Shown: in pieces, positions 36,135 to 47,686 of the stretch | Numbering within the stretch: position 1 is the stretch's first letter | Layout of the letters: every line of letters begins with the position of its first letter | Origin: Apostichopus japonicus | Taxonomy: Eukaryota > Echinodermata > Holothuroidea > Aspidochirotida > Stichopodidae | Assembly: GCF_037975245.1 (NCBI RefSeq) | Contig: NC_092580.1 | Span: 22,990,501-23,054,500, forward strand | Direction: 5' to 3' | DNA: 64,000 nucleotides | Notes under the pieces: model-generated | Told to the model about the DNA's origin: nothing | What the model saw: the letters and a program-made list of their open reading frames with translations, nothing else | The model's database searches: none | Translations under genes and position numbers: made by a program

Positions 36135-37858
36135 TGTATTCTATTTACAGACGTGGATACTACAAAACTAGTCATGTTAGCTGCATAATTATTGTACGAG
36201 CGAATTTAGAGACAAACTCACTCTTCTTCCCTATACCTAGCCACGCGAGCTCCCCATCTCTGATCTTAAATCTACTGAAATAAAACTAATAAATGTGAAT
36301 ATTTTAGATTTTTTTTTCGAAGGAAATCTCCCACTGTTTCTTTATCTTATTCCTTTATTTTTCACTTAAAGTCTTATTTCGGATAGTTTCGAGGTAAAGG
36401 ACCCACCGGATTACTTCTTGATGTTTTTCTAGCCTATATGTCTACATATTACAATATTATGAAGATGAGGATACATTATTCTTTGTCCCATGTTTCCATG
36501 CTCCCTGCTGGACCCCGGGCCCATGATTGTAGCTCGCCTCTCGTCAAGCCTGAATATGTGGTGCTTCCATCATGTAAGCTTATATATGCTGGAGTTAAGC
36601 ACATCATTCAGGCTCACTAAGAATAATAAAAACGAGGTTCTTAAGAAACATACGTAATACCGTGGACTTAAAGATTTCACTGAGCACCCTGCTAGTACGA
36701 GGCAGTTGAGTCTAATAATATTTGGTTTTGCTATTTACTATAATATTGACAAGTTGCGATAGTACGTTGAACACACTTAGGTTATGAACAGCAGTGCAGT
36801 TTGCAATCTAATAACATGTTTCAACTATGCTTTATTACGCTTGAAGGATAGTCTGTAACAGTATAGGCATATAGGTTGTGTAACCGACTTCATTCGGCAC
36901 CTGAACAAAAGCATAAAAAGGCATTAAAAGCATTAAAATTAATCGGCGGAGAAAAAGGACAAAAAGCCAGCTGCTGCGTTGTAATCTAAATAACATATTT
37001 TTTCCCAATGCAATTTGTCAAGGTATCTCGACGAAGTTTAAAGTGAATCATTTTTACTAACTGTTAACATTAAGCTAAAAAAGTCTTTTCGATATGGAAT
37101 ATAAATGGTTAAATTGCAATATGAATATTTCAACTACAATAGTACTGCATGTGAGAGACAATAACTTCCGGGCACACTTTTAGTGTTCAGCAGGTGTTGT
37201 GATAAACACTTCTGCTACTTGTTTACATATAGTTGATCCTTTCATGCATGGTGCCTCAAACTATCGAAATGGCGGAGTGGACAATAAGGGAACAAATGTT
37301 GACAAGTATGGTTAAATATTTGCCACAAAGTAACCGTTTAAATTAATATGACGGACAATTAAGCTTTATAAAACATTAGGCATGGAATACTTATATGATT
37401 TTTTTTTTGCGGAACTATATAACACTTAGTGAGTGGTTACCAATTTAAACAAGATCCATCATTAATTGACATTTGTAGTGGATTTATCCTTCCGCAAGTG
37501 TCAGCGTTATGAGTGATGAGTATACACATGAACCGGGGAACTTGACGAAAACTTGAAAAATAAAAATCATGTTTATGGACCACGCCTGCTAGTCAAACCA
37601 TGCACAATTATCACACAGTCATTGAGAAATCCACCATTTCAGAAAGCACATAATTGAATAAAAATATGCACGAAATATTTAAAATTATGCACAAACACAA
37701 ATGCATACATATACGGCGGCATGTATAGGCCTATATGTGTCTGCATCAACGTACAAAGGTGTATACGTCAAACGGTGAGACATATATACCGTATATATGT
37801 ATTATAGTAATATCAAGTATCTTCCCATAATTATTGTCTTCTCCTTCTCTCTTCACAG
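36135..37858. other. No gene recognised
   Basis: AT-rich. A segment at 36,520-36,571 (+) has an acceptor-like site, a short open frame and GTAAGC after it, but the acceptor lacks a pyrimidine tract and it is not called. Confidence 0.4.
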
Positions 37859-37937
37859 ATATAGCTCGTCAAAAGCGAACACGACAGAAATGAAAGCTAA
37901 AGATGCGTTTCATATGGACCAGGCCAATGTTCATTAA
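37859..37937 (+). CDS. Candidate 3'-terminal coding exon
   Basis: One of the best acceptors in the window (TTGTCTTCTCCTTCTCTCTTCACAG region, 37,834-37,858). One base completes the incoming codon, then YSSSKANTTEMKAKDAFHMD and QANVH are read before TAA at 37,935-37,937. The other two frames close within a few codons. Hydrophilic, lysine-rich composition fits a protein C-terminus. The upstream exons would lie left on the + strand and were not identified. It could instead be a noncoding last exon. Confidence 0.35.
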
Positions 37938-38711
37938 CATTTTTTAATCTTCTATTAGTACTGTGTGAGAGAATCTTATTACTTTATGTTTATACATTTA
38001 GGCAAATGTATATCCGACTTTCAGGACAAACTGAAAATGATGTCCCAATTTCACCTCTATCACACTTCCTTTCCCCATCCCATCCCAATCCCCCCACCCC
38101 CTCCCCCTCACCTACCCACCAGGCCTCCTCGGGTGCTCCTCGTGTATAACCGGGATCGTTCAAACAGTGTGTCATTTACCGTGCAAAATTTAAGTTGTAT
38201 CCGTTTCTATTGTATCGATTCATTAAGGTATAGGTTATGCTTGTAAACCAAACGAGGTACCCAAGCACCACGATTTGCAGTCATACCTTATTCGAAGTTT
38301 CCGTGAAGAAACATTTTGCGTTTAATTTAATTACCGGTAAAATAATCAAACTTGAAAACTAAAATACTGAAACATAATATGTTACCATTCGTCAGATTAA
38401 TGGTTTGATCTCGACCAAAACAATAACAAAGAACCTTTGTTTTTGGTTTGTATTTTGCATTCGCTCGATCTCTGTGAGAAGGCCAAAATTTTAGTTTAAA
38501 AAAAAAAAAAAATCGTGATTGTGTGATAATTTATTACACAATATAACTGCGAAATCAAGTGCTGTTGTAGACCGTCGATGTTGAATGCATAATATAGTAG
38601 CTTTAACATGCACCAGTCCTTTAAACCGGGCATGTGTGGTTTTAAGTACTGCAGAACATTTATAAAGGAAATATTCGGAAATGAAACGCATTCTCTAGGA
38701 GTGTTCTTTTA
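37938..38711. other. Noncoding; C-rich stretch at 38,070-38,120
   Basis: Could hold the 3'UTR of the exon ending at 37,937. The C-rich run creates overlapping frames on both strands with no domain. Confidence 0.4.
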
Positions 38712-38945
38712 GGAGTGTTAGCTCAGTGGTTAACGCCGGTGCCTTTCGATCATAATTAGGTCGCGAGTTCGAGTCACTCCAAGATTAATGTATGTCGTCC
38801 ATTTACAATTACAGAGTTATTGACAAATGACAATTCAAAATCATGGACGTTAAATATGAATATAAGAGACTGACTTCGGTCAGCTTGCGGTTTAAATAAG
38901 CCAATGATGGCTTCTTCGCGAGTTCCTGCTTGCAGGAGGATCTAA
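38712..38945 (+). mobile_element. tRNA-derived SINE, full-length copy
   Basis: The head 38,712-38,781 resembles a tRNA: GGAGTG at the 5' end pairs with CACTCC at the 3' end, an A box TTAGCTCAGTGG and a B box GAGTTCGAGTC are present. The body continues with GACTGACTTCGGTCAGCTTG and the tail has the hairpin CCTGCTTGCAGG before GATCTAAAATAC. The body recurs inverted at 47,109-47,275 without the head. The two pol III boxes and second copy make a SINE the best call. Confidence 0.85.
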
Positions 38946-39423
38946 AATACATTCATACACTCTCATCAAACCATTCAGTCTTCCCCTACAGACATTCTCA
39001 AGGACAAATTGACACAGAAACAAGGATCTGACTTACGTATGTAAGTGCGTGTGTATGTATGTATGTATTTATAATGGTCACAACGATATTTCCTCGTTTC
39101 AAACGCATGTGATATTTTGACTTTCTGCATGACTCTGAGATAAAACTCGTGTACTCGTGCATCTCATGATTTGTGTGACGGGATACTTGGATTTACCAAC
39201 ACAGTCCAACTGCTATAAACCGGTATGTTCCTTTAAGCTTTTTGAAACCGGTACAAGGACTTTTTGTGTGTGTGCAAGTATTCTGATATTAGTATTATTT
39301 ACACATAAGCTCAATCGAACACATACCGTATAGGCCTACATATACAAAATAAATTTTAGTGACTATAATGAAGTTATACAGTTATATAAACAGTTGAACA
39401 ATAATTACAAACTATGATATTTT
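38946..39423. other. No gene seen
   Basis: Short GTAT microsatellite at about 39,040-39,070; otherwise nothing recognisable. Confidence 0.5.
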
Positions 39424-39500
39424 GGCTAGATCGGGATTCGCACCAGTGATATATACAAGATATACAAGCCCGGGGTTTGAATAAATGTGCTATCCAGTCC
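39424..39500 (-). mobile_element. tRNA-like head, probably a SINE remnant
   Basis: Read on the minus strand, the segment begins GGACTGGATAGCACA and ends GGTGCGAATCCCGATCTAGCC-like. The 5' bases (GG.CTGGA) pair with the 3' TCTAGCC as an acceptor stem, and GGTGCGAATCC resembles a B box. The anticodon arm is not well formed. No second copy was seen in the window. Confidence 0.45.
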
Positions 39501-40344
39501 TTGTTAGTGGAAATCTCTATATAGCCATGCATATGCTCTGGCACCAGCCAGGAGCCACACCTTCTTTACCGCGTGTAACCAGGGATCTCATCCCAATAAG
39601 TTCACCCGATGCAACACAGGAATAGACAGGGAAAGGATGTCAAGAGGAATTTGTCTTTTTTTATGTATATTATTTAAGTAAAATAACATCAGAGAAGTGG
39701 TTGTAAAGTTAAGTCTTTGTCTTTAGCATAAATATAGCAGGTTTCTTTTATTAACGCAAAGATTTATAGTGGATCGAAACAGGTAATTTCGGTTGTCAGA
39801 CGCTTAATGATGTAATTTAAAGTACACTTTTATTAGTAAGGTGAGAGTTTCTAACTTAAAGGAAATAGGTGCACGCTCTTATATTATATAAATGCTGAGG
39901 TCAAGAACTCCAACGACGTTATACATTTACAACCGGGCATATAAGCTTACATGAATAACAACATGTGACGAGTTTCAATTCGTAGCAGTGGCCATAACTA
40001 AATTACATACTCGAGTCCGTAGACGTTAATCTTTTACTGATGATCAGGAAGTTGAATTGAAACTTTCTAGAAATAATATTGTTAATATCAGCCGGATGAA
40101 AAACTGAGCTGTATATTGACAAGTAAACGCTTTGATGAAATAGCAGCCAGTCCGTCGCCAACTGAATAAGACACTCGTTGCCATGACGTGTTGCATCACG
40201 GGATAGTCAGAGTAATACTTCCTTGGTGTTTAGTTGTCTCAATGTGCAGATGTACATGTCGTTACTGGCGATGTTGTACGGTAGGCTATATAGACCTATA
40301 GTGCTTACAGATATCACCGGTGTCCCTGGTGTTGTTTTGTTGTT
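39501..40344. other. No gene seen
   Basis: AT-rich noncoding sequence with no recognisable element. Confidence 0.5.
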
Positions 40345-40492
40345 GTTTTTTTTTATTTTTGTCATCTTTAATGCACTGCTTTCCAGAGGAGCCCTCAATA
40401 CAAAATACATATACAATATTATGCAGTAGAAAAACGGTAAACATCCAAAAGCACAAAAAGGACGGCAGAAAGATAGACAAACAAACATCAGA
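40345..40492 (-). mobile_element. LINE 3' end, second copy (inverted)
   Basis: Reverse-complement match to 29,182-29,346, with a short internal deletion removing most of the hairpin after CAGTGC. It terminates in ATTAAAGATGACAAAAAT and an A-rich tail. The overlapping open frames here are on the repeat and are not genes. Confidence 0.65.
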
Positions 40493-41266
40493 CATCTAAA
40501 CAAGATGTATAAGTTTTCATATTGCGTTTAAAAATATTAACATTTGGCAAGCATTTTAAATTTGGGGGAAGACTGTGTTAATGTAGAGAAATGTGTTAAC
40601 TTAAATATGCGTTGATGTTAGGAATGGTACAGTTCAAATACAAAGCAACGTATACCCCGCAATTATTAGAGTGACCTACTTGGAATGAGAGAAGAGCCCG
40701 CTGGATATCTATATATTGGTCAGAGATAACTACTTTACCGCGTGTTCACGGTTGTAATTTGTACTGTAGTATGTACGATATATAGCCTACTGCAACTTTC
40801 ACTGAACTTTCCTGTTTCACAAGGAAAAGAATGAAAATATTTCCTAAAGATCACTTAATGAAAGCATCACGAAACAAAATACGTATTTTTGCCGTTTATT
40901 CACAGTATTCCTTTCTTTTTATCGTAAAAACCACTGACGCCTTGAAAAAATGACGTTTACATGTTTGCGTGTATGTATATCTCATAGCCAAGCCTATAAC
41001 GGCTACCTTGTGATTCTGAAAAGAGACATTAAGTTATAGTTTTCTTTTTCGGGGGGGGGGGGGGGGTATTTCTCTTCGTTTCAAAACTCAACACCAGAGA
41101 GAGATAATAAACCTGAACTCATCACCTTGATATTTCTATTGGATTTTTTTTTCTCAATGGTAATCATAAACATGTCGCAACGGATATTCGGACACATAAA
41201 AGTTCACAATAGACAGAAATCGTAGTCTTGCAAGGCAGTGGTGCGTGTTATAGCCATATATTATGT

Positions 41267-41269
<3 letters not shown>
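40493..41269. other. Noncoding; G-run at 41,051-41,067
   Basis: AT-rich with a 17-base G homopolymer; no gene seen. Confidence 0.5.

Positions 41270-41350
<81 letters not shown>
41270..41350. repeat. (TA)40 microsatellite
   Basis: Uninterrupted alternating TA over about 81 bases. It opens Ile-Tyr repeats in both strands. Such perfect tracts are cruciform-prone and highly mutable. Confidence 0.98.
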
Positions 41351-41352
<2 letters not shown>

Positions 41353-41517
41353 CTGTCTGCATCAGTAATCTTGTTACTTTTTTGAGTCACTATAATAAAA
41401 CTTCGGACAAGATCAATACATAAGTTCAAAGATTTTCCTGCCTTTGATCAATAAAGTATGAAGTATGCAATTGCTTTCATTTCTGGATCGCTGGGTTTTC
41501 TCATGATGTAACCTTAC

Positions 41518-41572
41518 CGGTTTCTTATTGAATTCTTTCATCAGCGAGTGAATCATGCGTACATATACAACT
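41518..41572 (-). CDS. Candidate 55-bp internal exon, product unknown
   Basis: On the minus strand, ATGACATTAGTACAG precedes and GTAAGGTTAC follows 55 bases. After one carried-in base the open frame gives VVYVRMIHSLMKEFNKKP and ends without leftover. The other continuous reading ends in a stop before the donor. The peptide is amphipathic and basic. The donor is good, the acceptor has a weak pyrimidine tract. No family recognised. Confidence 0.3.
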
Positions 41573-42907
41573 CTGTACTAATGTCATCTGATATTTATGT
41601 AGCCTAAAATCTGACGTTATTGGATTAAACTCAATTGTGAATCCTTTTTTGATAAGTGCACCAGCTCGGGTGCACCGTATATACTTATGATTATTTAATT
41701 TGCAAGACAAAGAATACTTGCATGTTTATGCACGACGGGTGGCTATGATATAGTGATATGAACTCTATATATGATATCGTTGTGTTTGTATGTATTTCGC
41801 TAATGGCAGAACATATGAACAACCGTTAACATGATCTTATAGATATAAATAGCATTTTTTACTTGGTGTGAAACCTCGATAGGTTAACATCCAAGTTATG
41901 AGTATTATTTGTGCGTGTGTGTGTTATATTTATATATGAGGGAGTATATTGTAGAAGTATGTGGCACATTTTACGTTAAAAATTCATGCTCTTATTTAGA
42001 ACGGCAGAGTAACACCTCCCCGTGTATCCCTCACACAACCACAATTCATTTTGTCACCCCCCGGCCCACCCCACCCCCTCCCTATTAGCTAAACTCCCGT
42101 GGAAGCCTAGTGAAATGTTGCATTATTTATAGCTTCTTGCCATTTTCGCAAGAGGCGCTCAGTATTAAAATATTGTTCTTATTGTCCATATCAAATTCAA
42201 AGAGGGTTACGAATAGTTAGAGTGAGTTGAAATAATTTCATTATTGATATAGGGTTAGGCAATACTGCATACCTCGTTTTTATAATGCATAGGCCTACAA
42301 CCAGTGACAATTCTAGGGCTGGGATGGACCCGACTTCGGCGAGCTCATATATAACCCAGTGGTAAATATTAGAATTTAGAAATGTGTATCAAAGTCAAAG
42401 ACAACCGGATACTTTGCATAATTCGTTTTCAACCTTTTTGCTTCTAATTGCAGCAATGTAACTTTTGTCAAGTTGTAATGGGTCTCGTCCTACACGACCT
42501 AGTGACGGAAGCAATACTTGTAAACAAAGTTCACGGACTTACCCTGTAATTTCTTAACTGTATATAACATGAGACACTGCACCAGACGTATGGTTTACGT
42601 TGTCAGGATGAAATTCAAGCCGCAGATTACAGAAAATTTCTACGGAAGTGGTGGTTATAATTCAAATTGAAACATCATGTTGTAGTAGTGGATTGTGGAC
42701 TGTGTGCGTTACATGTTTGCGTGCGACAAAGCACCAATGCAAGGATAGTATCAGACAATTGCCATGCTGGCGTCACAAAGGATTGGTTAATGTTCCGTTT
42801 ACATGTGTATAACTCGATTCAAACCATCAAAGCAATTATTAACAAACCCCTCAGCTTCGCCATCGAGACACAAGTTTCGGAGCCTCTATATACAGTTTTG
42901 TTTCAAA
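41573..42907. other. No gene recognised
   Basis: AT-rich. A donor-like GTAAGTCC at about 42,540 (minus) is preceded by short open frames but no clear acceptor. Confidence 0.4.
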
Positions 42908-43281
42908 CAAGGGCGTAGGAACCGGGGGGCTGGGGGCGCCAGCCCCCCCAGTGAAAAATGTGGAGGGGCGGAAGTATCATTCCGCCCCCCCCCGGTTCGC
43001 AAGTCAGAAAACCCCTTTTTCATTTCCAAATGAGAAAAAAAAATCTCATTTGGAGCACCAAATTGCATCTAAGGCCAGGTGAAAATACAAAATTAAGTTT
43101 ACAAAATGGAGTGGGTGTTGAAGTGTGCTATATTGCACCAAATTGCATCTGAGGCCACCTGGAAATGCAAAAAATTCCAAAGGGGAGGGGGACACCCCCT
43201 CCCCTTAGACCCCTCCCCCAGGCTGGCCATCAGTCTTCAGCCCCCCCCCCCCCCACTCAAAAGTACCTTCCTACGCCACTG
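42908..43281. mobile_element. hAT-like miniature element with perfect 8-bp target duplication
   Basis: The 374-bp element is flanked by identical GTTTCAAA at 42,900-42,907 and 43,282-43,289. Its termini, CAAGGGCGTAGGAACC and (inverted) CAGTGGCGTAGGAAGG, share a 10-bp core GGCGTAGGAA. The 8-bp duplication and CA-starting termini are hallmarks of the hAT superfamily. The interior has runs of G and C (imperfect palindromes) and no transposase, so it is non-autonomous. Overlapping open frames here are repeat artefacts. Confidence 0.9.
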
Positions 43282-44169
43282 GTTTCAAATAAAATATGTT
43301 AAAATCTGTCTTGTAGATACAAATAATGTTAACGAAGAATCTATTCTCCTCGCAACCCGGAAGTAACATAACCTCTTAGTAATCAGCTAATGATTGTGAG
43401 ATAGGCAAATAAGTAATATGCCTGTACCTATGTATAATGACATATAACGTATCATCTTTCCTATAATTGAAGTCTCGACATATACGGTATACACTGTATA
43501 CGTTTCGTATAAATCATGTGGCGTACAGGTTATACAGCCAAGTAAACTTATAGGCGGATTATCTCTGTATAGATAAGCGGGTCAAACATACAGTGCCAGG
43601 TGTAGAGGCCATGTACAGTGGACTGTGGACTTATGTGCATTCGTACATAGTTATACCTCAAAATGGTTGAAATAAATACGTCTGTTTACATGCTGCTAAT
43701 ATATTATATCCATAATGGTTTATCAAGCAACTGTATAATGTGACTTTAATGTGAGTCCGCACTTCTACCCGCATTCTGAATTCAATTAGCCTGCATGTGT
43801 ACTCGACCACGTCGATTTGTACTCGTTTAGGTCAATTCGTACTCCGGCATTTTGGGAGATCTAGTGTATTGATACTGTAGTGTAAGATTGAGTACAGGGG
43901 ATGCAGGTACCCAGGCTTATATAACGTTGCACTCGTATCAGGTACAGAGGTAGTACTCGTACCAACCGTTTGGCATTCTTCTTATATGACTATACTTATA
44001 CGGTCGAATACTCATGCTTGCTGTATACTCCTCGTAGGCTATACCAAAAGTTTGGATTAGAAAGCCTCCTCCGCTAATTTAATAATAGAAGTAACCACAT
44101 TTTGATTCCATTAGATTTCTTCTTCCATCGCGCATTTCAGGCCAACCGATGTGATACATCATCATAGAT
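43282..44169. other. No gene seen
   Basis: Noncoding spacer between two miniature elements. Confidence 0.5.
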
Positions 44170-44575
44170 CAGGGTTGTCCAACCTACGGCCCGCGGGCCA
44201 CAGTCCGGCCAGGCGCAGGGTTGCGTCCGGCCCGCCAGAGATGCTCTACGGTCCGAAATTTTAGTGACCAGATTTATTGATAACAATTTGAAGCTATATA
44301 ATCAATCATTCGAATCTTCTGGGTCCAAAAAACTGCATACAGGTCAGTTTGTGTGACACTCTCTCAGCGGAGGGGGGGGGGGCGGCTCGACTTTATTCAA
44401 CTGTTTTATCAGGAAGGAAAATAAATAAGTGAGCTCCGCGCGCAGTGCTCACATTTTGTTGCCTTGGGCTTCGGTCAAAAAAAAATCGAAAAATCGAGCG
44501 TAGGGTTCATGCGGCCCCCTCCTTCATCATAATCATTCCATGTGGCCCTCCACTGCAAAAGGTTGGACAACCCTG
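44170..44575. mobile_element. hAT-like miniature element with perfect 8-bp target duplication
   Basis: The 406-bp element has 16-bp perfect terminal inverted repeats CAGGGTTGTCCAACCT (44,170-44,185 and 44,560-44,575) and is flanked by identical TCATAGAT at 44,162-44,169 and 44,576-44,583. The subterminal GGCCCGCGGGCC palindrome and the GGCCC-rich interior match a widespread style of hAT non-autonomous elements. No coding capacity. Perfect termini and duplication argue for a recent insertion. Confidence 0.95.
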
Positions 44576-45033
44576 TCATAGATGTTGTTGAGCTATCTGT
44601 TTCCAATATCCGGCTTGGCAAAGTTCCTCAGGCTAAAACAACACTATCAAGTTCAGACACTGCTAGGTACCGGCTTGGAAGGTGGCGTATCCTATAGTTG
44701 TAGCCTACATATGATAACTATACCGTACAGAACACAACGTTGGATTATAAATTCAATATGAGGGTTCAATGAAAACCGAAACAAAGGTTGAAGTAGTATA
44801 TAAGAAAAACAATGATATGTTAGGATTATTGTCATATGTTGACCAGTAACATCATACAAATGCTACACACATCTAGCTATATGATATAGACAAACTCAGT
44901 GTAGGTTATAATCAACAGTCACAGCATACTTCCATTCATGCATGGATATAACAACCTCATTTGACATATTCATTTTTACAAAATTAAAAAAAAAATTGCT
45001 AAGAATTGTGTAACAAGATTAATTTCTACTTAC
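44576..45033. other. No gene seen
   Basis: AT-rich; would be the first intron of the gene proposed at 45,066 if that exon is real. Confidence 0.4.
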
Positions 45034-45066
45034 GTTTGCCAAGTCTCCTCTTATAACATCAGCCAT
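45034..45066 (-). CDS. Candidate 33-bp first coding exon
   Basis: Minus-strand ATG (G at -3, G at +4; in-frame TGA six bases upstream) opens MADVIRGDLAN and ends without leftover at a consensus donor GTAAGTAG. Small initial exons like this are common in animals, but a chance occurrence cannot be excluded. Any continuation lies at lower coordinates, where 41,518-41,572 is a possible but phase-incompatible neighbour unless another exon intervenes. Confidence 0.3.
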
Positions 45067-46930
45067 TTCTCAATATGTTTTCTTGCTAACAATGATATTA
45101 TACTATTGCAGTAGCCTGTGTGTGACACTTCAGAAGTCAGAGATTTTCGACGTTTCCTATCCACAGTGCTCAATAGCAGTTGATTACTTCCGCGTAGTTC
45201 TGAATAGTGAACGGTCGAGTTACAAGTACGTGTGCGATGATGGATAAAACCTATAAAAACGAAAGCAATAATTCAGTTGAATCATTCACTTTCTCTTCTG
45301 GCAACCTTAAAGCCTTAATATGTCGACTCCGTCTGTGTTTAGGTCTCCGTATGATCTCTCAGAATTTGAAGAATGTTCTTTTCTATAGGATTCACTAGAT
45401 TATACGTTCTTTCCTACATCCCCGACTCAAGATTCAAGTTGAAACTATATCAATTTGGTTCTGCTATATGCATGGAAATCTCCGGTTTCCCCTCGCACTC
45501 CGTGTTAACGTGGCAACCAACCAATCTTAAAGAGAATCTCTCACACCTTCTTGGATATCCCTGCATGTGAACAACTTTGATTTCTCTAATGGATATTTTT
45601 AAGCCTTCGCCCTTTCAAATCGGGTATAGAAAAAGCTACATTTTTTTTTAAATCAGCTTGATTGCATGATGTTTTCTCTTATCTTGTATTATTTTGATTT
45701 ATAACAAAATAAAAGCTATGGTTACTATTATTACATTTTTTGGAGCGCGAGGGGTGGGGGCGGGTGAAGTAGGAAGTACGGTAGTGAGGCAAAGGCATAG
45801 CATGACAAGGTTGGTCGAAGGTAATAGGTGGTGTTCAATAACCATGGCCTAAAATTAATACAGTTGATCCTGAATATTGCATACCATGACAGTACAAACC
45901 GTTACTAAAGAAGAATATAGGCCTAACGACACATGATTTGTAGCCTACTACAGGAATACGGGACTAGTGGTAGTATAGCATCATAATTATAAATAAGTCA
46001 ATGTTTTGGAATATTTTGTCTTAGTTCAGTTTTGAGGTGACACTGGCTCGCCAAAATCTACGAGGAATGCGAACAAGAAGAGGGAAGGAGGTGGGAGATG
46101 GGTGGGGTGGGGTGAGGGTCGGGGTGGGTGAGCACAGGCGCTACTCATAAAGTGCTTGCTTTGAAAACCCTTGAAACGAAAATGAATTGAATTGGGACAA
46201 AGTTTCATTTAACCTCATTTTTATTTCCGATTTCCCAACAAAATGAAGTTATATACTGTATGTTCATCATGCTATCGTCTTGTTGTTTACCGACTATAAG
46301 TAAGAGGTGTGTTATACATATCAGCCGATCCACATCGAGTGTAGATACCGGTACCTGATGATGCGAGTCAGATATTGCGTCAGCGGCGAAAAATGGGTCA
46401 AATGTTTATCCGGGTCCGACATATACAAACAATTTAAGGATATCTCCAACATGTATTGTTAATCGAAAATCTGCCCCACCCCCAATTCCCTTTCCCTGAC
46501 AATATTATACAATTGAAACGACTTTTGAGTTATGATTACAAATGAGACCAAGTAAAGAAATCTAAAATCTTATACTTATATCAAGCAATATATGTCTGTC
46601 TACTATATCTGCAACGTAAATAATTTCCTATGTGACCATTCCTTTAAATAACAAATGCGCGGTTAGTTTTCATAGCAAACGGAAACCTCATGAGGAGAAA
46701 CTATAGGCGTTACTTCCTACTGCAAAGGGAATACACAAGTAATTTAAATGTGCTGCACTGTAACTGCAAGAAGAGTTGCCTGCGTAGCCGACCCGCAGTT
46801 CGACTGAGGGACTCAGAAGAAAGCTATTACGAGGGGTGCAACAAACAACAGTTCAGCAGAGGTACGCTGCTATATGTGTGGAAACAATGTCTTACTTGAC
46901 AGTCGGTATAATAATGCCATATATATAGAG
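45067..46930. other. No gene recognised
   Basis: Overlapping plus frames at 45,207-45,398 and 45,373-45,570 are in different phases and have no domain. G-rich/C-rich stretches lie at 45,742-45,760 and 46,085-46,130. Confidence 0.4.
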
Positions 46931-47686
46931 CAGAGTTTCCTTAACTTTGCCCCCCCCCCCCCACGACCCCCCCCCCCCGTGGATGTCAGAGTTGTCCACG
47001 ACCCCCAACTTTGCAAGACACGATCTGAGTCATTATTATACTATAATACGCATAACAGTGCTTCTTAAAAGATCAAGTTCATAGTGTAATATTGTAAAGT
47101 ATTTTGTTAGATCCTCCTGCAAGCAGGAACTCGCGAAGAAGCCTCGATCATTGGCTTATCAAAGCCGCAAGCTGACTGAAGTCAGTCTCTTACATTCATA
47201 TTTAACGTCCATGATTATGAATTGTCAATTGTCAACAATTCTGTAACTGGACGACATACATTGGAGTGACTCGAGCCGGGGTAATGAAATGGGGTAATGG
47301 GGAAATGCAATGAAAAGTAATGAAAAAAGACAAAAGATAAACAAATATTTATTTGGAAACTTGAAGATCAGATCAGCTCTTAATCTTTCACGACGTACTG
47401 TCATGCGTACTCCAACTTCACCAAAGTCATGCGGCCTGTGTCTGTTTCATAATTCAGTTATGATCACATGCACGGAACGGTACTACTATGGCCACATATG
47501 CGTATGGAACGCGAAAAGAGTTTGTCGATAGGTACGACTTTTGTACATTACTAAATTATATGATATATCAGATTTTAGTTCAACAAAAAGAACTCTAGTT
47601 TTGACTTTCAGAAACATCTCACGAACCCCCTGGGATGGACTCACGCAACCCCTGGGGATTCACGTCCCCCAGTTAGGGAACCCCTG
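46931..47686. mobile_element. hAT-like element with perfect 8-bp target duplication and nested SINE
   Basis: The 756-bp element is bounded by CAGAGTTTCCTTAACT (46,931-46,946) and the inverted CAGGGGTTCCCTAACT (47,671-47,686), matching at 13 of 16 positions. It is flanked by identical ATATAGAG at 46,923-46,930 and 47,687-47,694. Near both ends are C-rich runs and CCCCTGGGG-like phrases. A SINE copy sits inside. The 73-codon frame at 47,310-47,531 lies within the element and has no recognisable domain. Confidence 0.9.
47109..47275 (-). mobile_element. 5'-truncated SINE nested in a hAT-like element
   Basis: Reverse complement of the body and tail of the SINE at 38,712-38,945. It starts with the tail hairpin (AGATCCTCCTGCAAGCAGG) and ends at CTCGAG, just inside the tRNA-like head, which is missing. 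Identity is around 90 percent by eye. 5' truncation is the usual outcome of target-primed reverse transcription. Confidence 0.85.

Noticed and set aside
41154-41429. Open frames encoding long Ile-Tyr repeats on both strands
   Set aside because: Direct translation of the (TA)40 microsatellite.
42667-43366. Several overlapping frames around 43 kb
   Set aside because: Most lie in a hAT-like miniature element with G/C homopolymers; prolines and glycines come from those runs.
45207-45570. Two overlapping plus frames as one frameshifted gene
   Set aside because: Joined reading shows no family motif and neither frame has splice support.
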